This document shows, piece by piece, positions 47,923 through 57,200 of a DNA stretch of 64,000 bases. This DNA is from Bacillus sp. FJAT-27445. GTDB taxonomy: Bacteria > Bacillota > Bacilli > Bacillales > Cytobacillaceae. The position numbers and the translations under genes are program-made. Position 1 is the first letter of the stretch. Every line of letters begins with the position of its first letter. The notes beneath the pieces are model-generated. The model saw nothing but the letters and a program-made list of their open reading frames with translations. It made no database searches and had not been told where the DNA came from. Where the stretch lies: positions 216,516 to 280,515 of the forward strand of contig NZ_LMTI01000006.1 in the NCBI RefSeq assembly GCF_001510665.1, given 5' to 3'.

Positions 47923-50741
47923 CCAGCATCGTCGGGGACGCCCTGGCAGGCAGGACCATCCGTGCCGCGGGAATCCTGAATTTCCAGGTATCTGCCGGGG
48001 AGGCGGGGAATGTGCAGCTTATCCTCGCTCAGATGAAAGAGAGTGAATGGCTGTGGGCAGAGGTCCGCGGCGAGGAAAATATGCAGCTCCATACGAAGGA
48101 TTACAAACTTTTGTGTAAAAAATATGACAGCCCAGGCCATAGGAATGCCGCATTCCGCGTCAATGGGGTGAAAAAGCGCAATGCCGCCGACCGTACCCGG
48201 ATGGTCCGCTACGGAGTTAGGCTCATTTTGCTGGAACAGCCTTTTGTTTTTTCTGGGGAAAATTTCAATATGCAAAAGAACCGTAACGCTGCTTTCGTTT
48301 TTGCCGACCTGTATAAGCTTTCGCAAAAGCTCAGCCAGCTTCAAAAAGATACACGTGAGGACAATTTTGAGCAACGAGAGCGGAAGCAGGCGGAACAGGA
48401 ATGGGCTGCCAAGCTTGTCCAGATGATTGATAAACAGGAAGACACCGATTTTGCTGAAACCAAAAAGAAGTATTTCTTTTACGACAGGTTCAGTGAGGCG
48501 GCCTCCTCCCAGGTGAAGGGAGTTTCGTATTCCTTCAGGGCGACAATCGAGGACAAGTATGCCTACAATGACCTGGCAATTTCCGCAGAGCCGTTTCCGC
48601 TATCGTATGAGGGCTTGATTGTCGGAAAGGTAATTCGTTCGGATGAAAACGAAACGGTCCTGTCCTTTGCCCATAGTGTCGACTATGGAAAAATACCGGA
48701 ACGGGGCTATTTATTGGTGGTGCCTAACAATACTACCTACCGCGTCCAAAAAAGGACCATCCAGGAGCTTATTGACGGGCAGAGCGTGAATGAAAAATTA
48801 TTGAACTACCTTGTCCACAAGGAGTTTGAGGGCTATCAGGCACCAACTGCCGTGGCAAGGCAAGGAGGAACACTTCTGCCAAAGCAGGGGGAGGCAGTCG
48901 AGAAGGCGGTAGCAACCAATGATTTTATGCTCGTACAGGGGCCTCCCGGTACAGGAAAGACGACCATTATCGTCGAGATGGTCCGCCGCCTGATTGAAAA
49001 AGGGGAGCGGGTGCTCATCAGTTCGAAAAACAATCTAGCTGTCGACAATGTGCTTGAGCAATTGATTGACGATGGAATTGATTGTGTCCGCATCGGCCGA
49101 GAAGAAAAAGTTAAGGTTGCCAAGGTTAAGGATGTCCTGCTCGACCAGGTCGCCATCAAGCTTCAGGAAAATATGATCCGCCGCTGCGCCGGCGATCAGC
49201 AAATTCTTCAACGGGAACGTGAGAAGGAAGAGACGTTTAACCGCTTGCTCACGGCGATATCCGGCGATATTGGCCGTTATCAGGAGATTCACAAGCAGAC
49301 TGCTGAAATTCGGCGCAGCCTTGGAAAGATTGAAAAGAATTCAAAGTGGAAACTGTTCCACTTGTTCGGGCCTTTGGCCGTACTCAGGAAGGCCAGGGAC
49401 CTTGTTCCTTTTATAAAAATTAAAGCGGAGAGCCTCGAGGCGAAGGCTGAAGCGAAATTAAGCCAGGCGCTTGCCGGAAATGGAATGTATCAGGGGCTGC
49501 TCGGGCGGCTTGCCGAGGAGGAAAGCCAGGAAAACGCCTATTTTCTAATGCTTGAAACAAAATTGAATGGCTATCTCGATTCCGAACAAGTACGGGAACT
49601 GGCGGAGGAAGAGCGCTGGCGATTTCTTCAACAATCTGCCGCCCACAGGCTGGCTACGTACCAAAAGCAAACGTCGATTTCAGCCGATTGGATTGATGAA
49701 CTACAGGAAAGGCAGCAATCACTGTACCCTTTGCTGCTCCGTAGTGTGCCGGTCCTTGGAGCTACATGCATCGGCATTGATACTTCCCTAGAATTTAGGG
49801 ATACCGAGTTTGATACGGTTATCATTGATGAATCCGGACAAATCACCATCTTTGACGTGATTGTGCCAATGGCCCGCGCCAAAAAAGTCATTTTAATTGG
49901 CGACCATATGCAGCTGCCACCGGTCTCCGACGCCAATTTGGTAAAAGAGTTCAGGGAAATGGGATTGCCGAGCGACTGGATTGAGAAAAGCCTATTTGAA
50001 GAGCTGTATTACAATGCACCGGTTTCCCATAAGGTGATGCTGGATACACAATTCAGGATGCATCCGCTCGTGGCCTCATTCATTTCCGGCGAGTTTTACA
50101 ACGGGGAATACAAATCGGGTGTAACCGCGCAGCAGCGGACGATTGACTGGGACCTGTACGCATCTCCGCTCGTCTTCATTGATACGGTTCATTGTGAAGA
50201 GAGATTCCAGCAGTGCATCCCGGATGAAGACCATCTTGTTTATTTCAACCAGCTTGAAGCTTATTTGGCGGCCCAGGAACTTATTAAAATCCTGAAATAT
50301 GGGAGGAAGCCTGGGGAAATCGGCATTGTAACACCATATAAAAAGCAAAAGCAGATAATCGAAGGGCATTTGCCAGCCCTGCTGAAGGAAGCGGGTTTTT
50401 CAACCGAAGCCATTCGCGCAATCGTTTCCGAGGTGGAAATCGATACCGTTGACAGTTTTCAGGGCCGCGGGAAGGAAATCATCTTGTTCAGCTTTACACG
50501 GAGCAGCCCTGATTTTGAAATCGGGTTTCTCAGGGAGCTCCGCCGCCTGAATGTGACGATGACCCGTTGCAAATCGCTGCTTGTTTTAATTGGGGACTTG
50601 GGAACGCTCGCGGGCGCGAATGACAAACGTTCCGCAGCTTTATTTAAAAATATGGGCAGATATATCCGCAAGCACGGACAGTATGTAGATGGCAAGTCGC
50701 TATTGAAGGAAGGTGAAGTACCATGGCGACAGCTCGTATAA
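47919..50741 (+). CDS. superfamily 1 helicase (Upf1/Dna2-like)
   Basis: A 940-aa protein. A 300-residue N-terminal region is of unknown fold, with a nucleic-acid-binding-like segment (EGLIVGKVIRSDENETVLSF). Helicase motifs: Walker A VQGPPGTGKTT (339-349), SSKNNLAVDNVLEQL, DTVIIDESGQIT (Walker B, DES in place of DEA), LIGDHMQLPPV (motif III), DTQFRMHP (motif IV), VDSFQGRGKE (motif V) and VTMTRCKSLLVLIG (motif VI). A helical insertion lies between motifs Ia and II. The DEAD-like core is that of AAA_11/AAA_12 nucleases/helicases. It overlaps the kinase upstream and the next gene downstream. Confidence 0.9.
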   Translation: MTSIVGDALAGRTIRAAGILNFQVSAGEAGNVQLILAQMKESEWLWAEVRGEENMQLHTKDYKLLCKKYDSPGHRNAAFRVNGVKKRNAADRTRMVRYGVRLILLEQPFVFSGENFNMQKNRNAAFVFADLYKLSQKLSQLQKDTREDNFEQRERKQAEQEWAAKLVQMIDKQEDTDFAETKKKYFFYDRFSEAASSQVKGVSYSFRATIEDKYAYNDLAISAEPFPLSYEGLIVGKVIRSDENETVLSFAHSVDYGKIPERGYLLVVPNNTTYRVQKRTIQELIDGQSVNEKLLNYLVHKEFEGYQAPTAVARQGGTLLPKQGEAVEKAVATNDFMLVQGPPGTGKTTIIVEMVRRLIEKGERVLISSKNNLAVDNVLEQLIDDGIDCVRIGREEKVKVAKVKDVLLDQVAIKLQENMIRRCAGDQQILQREREKEETFNRLLTAISGDIGRYQEIHKQTAEIRRSLGKIEKNSKWKLFHLFGPLAVLRKARDLVPFIKIKAESLEAKAEAKLSQALAGNGMYQGLLGRLAEEESQENAYFLMLETKLNGYLDSEQVRELAEEERWRFLQQSAAHRLATYQKQTSISADWIDELQERQQSLYPLLLRSVPVLGATCIGIDTSLEFRDTEFDTVIIDESGQITIFDVIVPMARAKKVILIGDHMQLPPVSDANLVKEFREMGLPSDWIEKSLFEELYYNAPVSHKVMLDTQFRMHPLVASFISGEFYNGEYKSGVTAQQRTIDWDLYASPLVFIDTVHCEERFQQCIPDEDHLVYFNQLEAYLAAQELIKILKYGRKPGEIGIVTPYKKQKQIIEGHLPALLKEAGFSTEAIRAIVSEVEIDTVDSFQGRGKEIILFSFTRSSPDFEIGFLRELRRLNVTMTRCKSLLVLIGDLGTLAGANDKRSAALFKNMGRYIRKHGQYVDGKSLLKEGEVPWRQLV

Positions 50742-51952
50742 AATCTCCGCTAGGCATCATGCGGAACAGGCAAAACCCGGGGCCGCTCGGAAGGCTGATT
50801 CAGCTGGATTACCCTGTCTACAACCTTCCCGTCATTTTGAAAGAGCGGATGAGCGAGCCCTATGAAAGCCTCGAATGGTTCATCATCCGCTTCCTTCATG
50901 AAGGTAATGTGTCAACACAACAGGAATTGGCAAGCAGGCTCGGTCTGCCCGGCGAATCACGAATCCTCGCAGAAGTGCTTATGCACCTTGAATCCATAGG
51001 CCACATTAAAAACGCGGAAGGGCGTTACCGGGTATTGAGGAACGGTGCGGAGTCATATGATAAGCGGGAAAAAATTTATGATGCTGAATCGAGGAGGCTC
51101 CTTTACTTCGATGCTATGACTCTAAAGCCACTCCCTCGGGAATTTTATGAGGACTCGGGGACTATCCTATTGCCTGCAGATAATAGGGATATGCTGAACA
51201 GGAGTTTTGTCTTTGACTTGTGGAGTTCGCTTGCGGAAAACACGCTCCAGCAATTGCTCCACTATAACGGGAATCAGCGGTATGCGTACAATCTGCCGCA
51301 GGAGATGATTCACATTGAGATAAATCGGGAATTACTGGCTTCGGATGAGCTGGGTATGAACGGCGACATCCGCTTCATCCCCTTGTTCGTTTGTTTTTAC
51401 GGGGAAGAGGCGGATTTCATAACGTTCACTAGGGCGAACAACTGGGACGGAATCGACATTGAAGTGTACATCGGAACAACAGGAAAAAGGTCACCGTTTT
51501 TTGAACATCTGATAGTAGGGAATTTGGTAAGGGTTTGGACGATGATTCAATCAGAGCAGCAGCTAAATAAGGGAAGACCTACATCTTTCTCCATCATGGG
51601 GCTGTCTCTTATGGATTATCTGGAGATGGGCCGGGCGGAAATTGATGGGACAGGTAACATAAACTATGTCATCGAATCAGGCGATATTGAAAAATGGAGC
51701 GGGTCGCCGGAATTTCAAAACCGAATTCTAAGGCATCTTGCCTACACAAGGGAACTACCCCTGCACGCAAATGAACAGCTCGGGCCAATCCTTTCGTTCC
51801 ATATTCCGGACGAAAATACCTATGATCGGCTTGTCGGCCTACTCAAACAGCAAAACAAAACTTATTACAAAAAATACGAATATAGCGATACCTACATTCA
51901 AAATCAAAACAACCTTCTCCAGCAAACCATTAACACAAAATGGAAAAGGTAA
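50723..51952 (+). CDS. uncharacterised protein with winged-helix N-terminus
   Basis: A 409-aa protein. Residues about 45-105 look like a winged helix (WFIIRFLHEGNVSTQQELAS, RLGLPGESRILAEVLMHLES, IGHIKNAEGRYRV). The remaining 300 residues are mixed alpha/beta with DAMTLKPLPREFY, LWSSLAENTLQQLLHYNGN and DIEVYIGTTGKRSPFFEH, unassigned. The start overlaps the helicase end by 19 bases, so it is the last member of the four-gene unit. It probably provides nucleic-acid or target recognition. A hairpin follows. Confidence 0.75.
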   Translation: MATARIKSPLGIMRNRQNPGPLGRLIQLDYPVYNLPVILKERMSEPYESLEWFIIRFLHEGNVSTQQELASRLGLPGESRILAEVLMHLESIGHIKNAEGRYRVLRNGAESYDKREKIYDAESRRLLYFDAMTLKPLPREFYEDSGTILLPADNRDMLNRSFVFDLWSSLAENTLQQLLHYNGNQRYAYNLPQEMIHIEINRELLASDELGMNGDIRFIPLFVCFYGEEADFITFTRANNWDGIDIEVYIGTTGKRSPFFEHLIVGNLVRVWTMIQSEQQLNKGRPTSFSIMGLSLMDYLEMGRAEIDGTGNINYVIESGDIEKWSGSPEFQNRILRHLAYTRELPLHANEQLGPILSFHIPDENTYDRLVGLLKQQNKTYYKKYEYSDTYIQNQNNLLQQTINTKWKR

Positions 51953-51979
51953 GAGGGTTGTGTTGCTATGAATGTATGG

Positions 51980-52027
51980 CCCCCAAGCGAGACATTTTTT
52001 TGTCCTGGCGAGGGGGTTGTTTTTTTA
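51980..52027 (+). terminator. imperfect terminator of the NERD/kinase/helicase operon
   Basis: CCCCC and GGGGG form the outer stem and GACA/TGTC an inner stem around T6, followed by TTGTTTTTTT. Confidence 0.6.
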
Positions 52028-52381
52028 TCTGCTGTAAGAAGAGTGTGGCGGAAGGATTGCGGGTTGCTCCCTGTTGCTCATTGGATTGCCTTATTACAGG
52101 CAATGAACGTAGGTAAAATTTTTGATAAAAATTTAGTAAAAGATTTATCCCCCATATCCTTTATATTTGCAAAAAATGATAGTATTTATCATTTTGCCAA
52201 CGTTTTCGTTTGATAAACCTTCATGAATACTGCCAAAAAGAATCCATCTCTCTATTGTCTGCCTCCTTCACTGTCAAGGAATTCCCATCTTTGGAATTTG
52301 ACATCCAATTGAAAAAGGGTTAGATTTGAGTTGTAGTAAAAGTTTAATAAAGATTTTACGTGAAATTTTTTTAGCATCCCA

Positions 52382-52395
52382 TGAAAGCGTATTCA
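52382..52395 (+). promoter_or_regulatory. cre box (CcpA) upstream of the GH43 operon
   Basis: TGAAAGCGTATTCA agrees with TGWAANCGNTNWCA at 13 of 14 positions, about 70 bases before the first gene of the sugar operon. Confidence 0.6.
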
Positions 52396-52462
52396 TGTTG
52401 TTTTTCAAACTAAAGTGAACTAAAGGAGGAGATTCTCAAAGAAAACTAGTTTAGGAGATGGG

Positions 52463-53524
52463 ATGGCAATGGGAAAACTAAGTAAATTGACTAAAGCATT
52501 ATTGGTTGCGGGGTTGGTTTTGGTGCTGGGATTGCTGGGGATATGGCGTGCTTTTGACAAGGAGGAAGAGGCTTTGGCCTATACGAATCCGGTTGGCGGC
52601 ATCACAAATATTGGCGACCCGTTCGTTATCAAGGATGGAGATGCCTATTATATGTATGCGACATCGGCTGCGTCGATTGGCTTCAGAGTTTGGAAGTCTG
52701 ATAATCTCGTAGATTGGGATGAAATCGGGATGGCATACGACATCACTGACCAGGAGAACCAGTGGGCGACCGGCGATTTTTGGGCACCCGAGGTCATCAA
52801 GCACGACGGCCAATTTTACATGACATACAGTGCAAGAAACAAGGAAGGCCATCTGCAGATTTCAGTCGCTGCCAGTAAGGATCCGCTTGGCCCGTTCAAA
52901 GACATAAGTACTGAGATTGTTAAACAGGAAGGCTCCTATATTGATGGACATATCTTTTTCGATGATGATGGCACTCCGTATTTTTACTATGTAAAGGATT
53001 GCTCCGAAAATATCATCGACGGATATCATGTCAGCCAGGTCTACGTCCAGAAAATGACACGTGACCTGACCGCTTTAACAGGAGAGCCAACATTACTTAT
53101 TGGCCCCGACCAGGAATGGGAAGGCCTGAATGATGACTACCAGTGGAACGAAGGCCCATTTGTACTAAAGCATAAGGGCAAGTACTATCTCATGTATTCT
53201 TCAAACTTCTATGCAAGCCCGGATTATAGTGTTGGTTATGCGGTTTCGGACAGCCCGATGGGACCTTTTAAAAAAGCCGAGGAAAATCCGATTTTGAAAA
53301 AGGATCTTAAACATGGCATTTCCGGTCCGGGTCATAACAGTGTGACCGTTGGGCTTGACGGCAAGACTCTTTATGCTGTTTATCACACGCACACTGATCC
53401 GGATGCCCCAAGCGGTGACAGGCAAATGAATATGGACCGTCTCTATTTTGAAGATGGAAAGCTGAAAATCGATGGGCCGACTAATACGGAACAGAAAATT
53501 AGAATAGGGGGAAGCAAAAAATGA
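52463..53524 (+). CDS. glycoside hydrolase family 43-type protein, membrane-anchored
   Basis: A 353-aa protein with an N-terminal signal anchor (residues about 10-27) and a five-bladed beta-propeller typical of GH43. Motifs are NPVGGITNIGDPFVIKDGDA (catalytic Asp region), FWAPEVIKHDGQFYMTYSAR, SYIDGHIFFDDDGTPYFYYV, WNEGPFVLKHKGKYYLMYSS and GPGHNSVT. Family members release arabinose, xylose or galactose from plant glycans. The location outside the cell and linkage to a sugar ABC importer, GH2 and galKET point to arabinogalactan or galactan fragments. It overlaps the next gene (ATGA). Confidence 0.85.
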   Translation: MAMGKLSKLTKALLVAGLVLVLGLLGIWRAFDKEEEALAYTNPVGGITNIGDPFVIKDGDAYYMYATSAASIGFRVWKSDNLVDWDEIGMAYDITDQENQWATGDFWAPEVIKHDGQFYMTYSARNKEGHLQISVAASKDPLGPFKDISTEIVKQEGSYIDGHIFFDDDGTPYFYYVKDCSENIIDGYHVSQVYVQKMTRDLTALTGEPTLLIGPDQEWEGLNDDYQWNEGPFVLKHKGKYYLMYSSNFYASPDYSVGYAVSDSPMGPFKKAEENPILKKDLKHGISGPGHNSVTVGLDGKTLYAVYHTHTDPDAPSGDRQMNMDRLYFEDGKLKIDGPTNTEQKIRIGGSKK

Positions 53525-54771
53525 AAAAATCAAGGCTTTTAATGATTTTAATGGTCATTTTTGCATTACTATTAAGTGCTTGCAGCAGCAACAATGAAAA
53601 ATCTTCCGGCGACAGCAAAAAAGAAAAGAAGGAAATCCTGCTATGGAGCGGTACGACCGGTCCGGATGGCGATTTGATCAAAAAGGATATTGACCGCTAC
53701 AATGCCACAAATCCTGACTACAAAGTGAAAATTGTTGCAATGGAGGGCGGGGTATTGGGCAATAAGCTTGCCAGTGTAACCCGTTCAGGCAAAGGCGTTC
53801 CTGATATCGCATTGATCGCATCTGAAGCCGTTTCCACTTACCACTCGCAGGGAATGCTTGAGCCTTGGGATGAGTTTATTGACGGTACTGAAGTAAAAGG
53901 TGATAACTACCTTGAAGAAGCATGGAATGTTGGTACGGTTGATGGAAGCCAATTCGGAGTCCCAGCAACAATGGGAAGCTGGGTTATGTACTACAACAAG
54001 GACCTTGTTGATAAGTATGTACCTGGCGCGGCCGATGACAACATCATCACATATGAAGAGGTTGAGAAAGCTGGCGAGGCAGCCAAGGCGGATGGCGTTT
54101 ACGCATACGGCTTCACCTGGCCGATGCAGAACTTCAACAATCTCTACCTGCAGATGGGAGGAAAGTTCTCTGATGGAGAAAAGCCGACTATCGACAATGA
54201 AATTGCTGTAAAAACCGTCGAGCAATTCAAGAAGTTGCATGACCTTGGCTACATGAACAAAAAGGGCGAGGACATGAACAAGTTATTCAACAATGGAAAA
54301 GTAATTTTCCTTCCTGAAGGAACATGGATGCTTTCCCAGATGAGCAAGATTACCGATTTTGAATGGGCTGAAACGTTCACTCCGCAGTGGGATGCCGCGC
54401 GTGTCATCCAGGGAAGCGGCGCTGACCAGTTTGCGATGTTCAAAAGCAAGGAACGTTCAGAAGAGAAAATCAAGAGCACTGTAAAATTTCTGGAATGGCT
54501 GCAGGGCAACCAGACTGAATGGATTAAGTCAGGCGCGAACCCAACGTCTTTGGGAATGCTCGACAACGAGGAATATACGAGCATGCCGCAGTCTTTCCTT
54601 CTGAAAACGGATGAGGCTAGGAAAGCGGTAACGATCATTACGGATCCGGGAAGCTCCTATGTCTTTGGCGAAATCGATTCCTCCCTGTGGGATATGATCC
54701 AGGGCAAAGCTGATATTAAGGAACAGCTCAAGAAAATCCAGCAGACAGTTAACGATAAAATGGGCCAGTAA
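53521..54771 (+). CDS. sugar ABC transporter solute-binding lipoprotein
   Basis: A 416-aa family 1 solute-binding lipoprotein: lipobox LLLSACSSN (Cys about 21), then KKEILLWSGTTGPDGDLIKK, GNKLASVTRSGKGVPDIALI and PATMGSWVMYYNKDLVDKY. It anchors outside and captures an oligosaccharide. It is followed by two permease genes. No ATPase gene is in the locus, so a shared MsmX-like ATPase is probably used. Confidence 0.9.
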   Translation: MKKSRLLMILMVIFALLLSACSSNNEKSSGDSKKEKKEILLWSGTTGPDGDLIKKDIDRYNATNPDYKVKIVAMEGGVLGNKLASVTRSGKGVPDIALIASEAVSTYHSQGMLEPWDEFIDGTEVKGDNYLEEAWNVGTVDGSQFGVPATMGSWVMYYNKDLVDKYVPGAADDNIITYEEVEKAGEAAKADGVYAYGFTWPMQNFNNLYLQMGGKFSDGEKPTIDNEIAVKTVEQFKKLHDLGYMNKKGEDMNKLFNNGKVIFLPEGTWMLSQMSKITDFEWAETFTPQWDAARVIQGSGADQFAMFKSKERSEEKIKSTVKFLEWLQGNQTEWIKSGANPTSLGMLDNEEYTSMPQSFLLKTDEARKAVTIITDPGSSYVFGEIDSSLWDMIQGKADIKEQLKKIQQTVNDKMGQ

Positions 54772-54921
54772 CAACAATGGTTGAAAAGGGAGGAGGGGCC
54801 CATTCCTCCTCCTTTTTCTATCCACTCCACTCCGAATTCTCTTTTTGGCTTAGCCGTTATGTGATTGGAGTGGAAATCAACAGGCAGGCCACAAAGCCTT
54901 TTCAAAAAACGAGGTGAAAGA

Positions 54922-55842
54922 ATGGCAACGATAGCTGAAAAGCCGATAAACGAAAATGGAGGCATGCACAAGCGGAGAAAACCTAATCTTTGGCCTGTTT
55001 TCTTCATAGGGCCCCATCTCCTTTTATTTATATTGTTTTTTCTCTTCCCGTCTATATTCGGCATTTATATCGCGTTTACGAAATGGGACCTTTTCCAGTC
55101 CCCCGAATTTGTAGGGTTTGCAAACTTCCAAACCATATTGTTTAACGAGGAATCAAGCTTTTATGGGCAGTTTTACAACGGGATTAAAAATACCTTTATT
55201 TTCGTCCTTATTTCGGTGCCGTTTTGTATTATTGTCCCGCTGCTGATGGCAACCGCTCTTTCGGCAAAACCGGCAATGAACAGGCTGTTCCAGTCATTAT
55301 TTTATTTGCCTTCACTGTTTGCCATATCCGCGGTCATGATTGTCTGGAATTTCCTCCTGAGCGTTACCTATGGGCCGCTCCAAAATTACTTTAACATTTC
55401 AACGAATATGCTCGACAACCAGCCCCACGCCTGGATTTCCCTCGTCATCGTTACGGTTTGGTGGACAATTGGCGGCAATATGGTCATCTATCTGGCTGCC
55501 CTGAACGGGGTTCCGAAGGATTTGCTGGAAGCTGCCGAACTCGATGGAGCAGGAGTCTTCAGCAAGTTTTTCAGGGTGACGCTGCCGAGTATCAAATATC
55601 AGATTTTGTTCACGACCGTCATGACTACGATTGCCCAGTTCAACGTGTATGGCCAGCCGCTTATGCTGACGGGGGGCGGCCCGAATGACTCGACCAAGGT
55701 GCTCCTCATGTATATCCAGCAAAATGCCTTCGGGTCCGGTATTTCGGTGGCGGGCATTTCCTCGGCGATGGCCATTATGCTTGGGCTGTGCATTATGGTT
55801 GTATCCGCAATCCAATTCTACCTTTTAAGGGACCGAGATTAG
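54922..55842 (+). CDS. sugar ABC permease (MalF-type)
   Basis: A 306-aa permease with six helices; FIGPHLLLFILFFLFPSIFG at the start and the EAA loop EAAELDGAGVFSKFFRVTLP. GAGGTGAAAGA precedes the ATG at 54922; an in-frame ATG 57 bases upstream lacks a site. Confidence 0.9.
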   Translation: MATIAEKPINENGGMHKRRKPNLWPVFFIGPHLLLFILFFLFPSIFGIYIAFTKWDLFQSPEFVGFANFQTILFNEESSFYGQFYNGIKNTFIFVLISVPFCIIVPLLMATALSAKPAMNRLFQSLFYLPSLFAISAVMIVWNFLLSVTYGPLQNYFNISTNMLDNQPHAWISLVIVTVWWTIGGNMVIYLAALNGVPKDLLEAAELDGAGVFSKFFRVTLPSIKYQILFTTVMTTIAQFNVYGQPLMLTGGGPNDSTKVLLMYIQQNAFGSGISVAGISSAMAIMLGLCIMVVSAIQFYLLRDRD

Positions 55843-55852
55843 GGGGATACCG

Positions 55853-56689
55853 ATGAAACATTATAGGGCAACCAAACTAGCAGCGTTTATTTTTTTATTG
55901 ATAATGGCACTTGTGTGGGTATTCCCGATTCTTTGGGGTATCTTTACTTCCTTTAAATCGGAAGAGGAAATCACAGCCGCAGGAGTCAGCTTTCTGCCAA
56001 TCCACTGGTCGTTGAGCAACTATGTCGAGTTGCTGTTTAATAATGATTCGACTCCAATCATTAAATGGTTTACGAATTCATTAATTATCGCTGTTTCGCA
56101 TACAGTGCTCGTCCTTGTGGTCGTATCGCTCGCAGCATACGGCTACACGCGCCTGCACTTTAAGGGACGCGATTTCCTGTTCGCCGTACTGCTCGGATCG
56201 ATGATGTTCCCGGGTGTCGTGAACCTGATTCCGCTGTACAGCATTATGGATCAGCTTGGATGGGTAAACAACCTGCTCGCTGTTATCGTTCCGGGTGCGG
56301 CGGGTGTGTTCAACGTTTTCCTCGTCCGCCAGTTCGTCCTTGGCATTCCGAAAACATTCGATGAATCGGCGCGTATTGACGGCGCGAATGAATTCCAGAT
56401 TTTCTGGCTGATCATTCTCCCGCTTATCCGCCCCGTCCTTACTGTTGTCGCATTGTTCAGCTTTACGGGCGCGTGGAATGATTTCCTCTGGCCATCCATT
56501 GTCCTGAATGATGTTGAAAAGCTTCCAATTACCCCGGGCCTTCAGTTGCTCCAGGGACAATATTTGACGTATCCCGGCATCGGCACGGCGGGTGCCCTGA
56601 TTGCGCTCGTACCTACCTTCCTGCTTTATTTATTCGCGCAGCGCTATTTCATGCAGTCGATGTCCCTGTCGTCAGGCGTAAAAGGATAA
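55853..56689 (+). CDS. sugar ABC permease (MalG-type)
   Basis: A 278-aa permease with six helices. The EAA loop ESARIDGANEFQIFWLIILP marks the ATPase contact. The C-terminus FMQSMSLSSGVKG is typical of MalG-like permeases. It begins ten bases after the first permease and forms the channel with it. Confidence 0.9.
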   Translation: MKHYRATKLAAFIFLLIMALVWVFPILWGIFTSFKSEEEITAAGVSFLPIHWSLSNYVELLFNNDSTPIIKWFTNSLIIAVSHTVLVLVVVSLAAYGYTRLHFKGRDFLFAVLLGSMMFPGVVNLIPLYSIMDQLGWVNNLLAVIVPGAAGVFNVFLVRQFVLGIPKTFDESARIDGANEFQIFWLIILPLIRPVLTVVALFSFTGAWNDFLWPSIVLNDVEKLPITPGLQLLQGQYLTYPGIGTAGALIALVPTFLLYLFAQRYFMQSMSLSSGVKG

Positions 56690-56738
56690 TGAGCCAGGAG
56701 AAAATGAGCAATCCCCAGCTAGCAAGGAGTGAATGCGA

Positions 56739-57164
56739 ATGAGCCGGTCCTTCGAGCGGAAACTCATCTATGCGGCAAGCACATGGCAAATTATTACAGG
56801 GTTTATTACCATGTTCTTTTATTCTATGTATATCAAAAAACAGGGAGCCCAGTTACCTGGCCTCGAAGCTGTCGAACGGAAGGGCGCCGAGTCCCTGTTT
56901 GACAGTTTATATGGATTCACAGTGACGTATGGACTGTTATTTATTGTCATCGGCAGCCTGAACATCCTTTTCGCAAAAAAGCTTATGAAGGATGGAAAAC
57001 TCCAGTACAAGCTGCCGGCCTATTGGGCTTTTCTAGCGGCAGCCTTCTACTTTTTATCCGATCTGATCAGCCTTGCGCTCTGCCTGGCCGCTGCGGTTAT
57101 TGCCCTAGCGAAGAACAAACCGATCAGAGCAGCAGGGCAGGGTTCCGCTGATCTAGCAAATTAG
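56739..57164 (+). CDS. hypothetical membrane protein in the sugar operon
   Basis: A 141-aa protein with about four helices (ASTWQIITGFITMFFYSMYI, YGFTVTYGLLFIVIGSLNIL, AYWAFLAAAFYFLSDLI, ALCLAAAVIALA). No family is recognised. AAGGAG lies nine bases before the ATG at 56739; an ATG six bases earlier is too close. It sits between the transporter and the GH2 gene, so it probably belongs to the same operon, of unknown role. Confidence 0.65.
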   Translation: MSRSFERKLIYAASTWQIITGFITMFFYSMYIKKQGAQLPGLEAVERKGAESLFDSLYGFTVTYGLLFIVIGSLNILFAKKLMKDGKLQYKLPAYWAFLAAAFYFLSDLISLALCLAAAVIALAKNKPIRAAGQGSADLAN

Positions 57165-57200
57165 GTATATACAATCATTGTTTGGTAAGGAGAGATCATT

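Larger units (their letters stand above)
51953..52462. other. intergenic region before the sugar locus
   Basis: It contains a terminator-like hairpin (51980-52027), TTTAGTAAAA at 52132-52141, TAGTAAAA...TTTTAC at 52334-52359, and a cre box (52382-52395). No gene is supported; an 81-codon plus-strand frame from 51968 has no ribosome site. Confidence 0.6.

Noticed and set aside
45722-51952. full BREX type 2/Pgl system
   Set aside because: No PglX methyltransferase, PglZ phosphatase, BrxC/PglY ATPase or BrxL is present; only the NERD-kinase architecture is shared.
51968-52213. 81-codon ORF after the wHTH gene
   Set aside because: No ribosome site, it spans the terminator hairpin and its composition is not protein-like.
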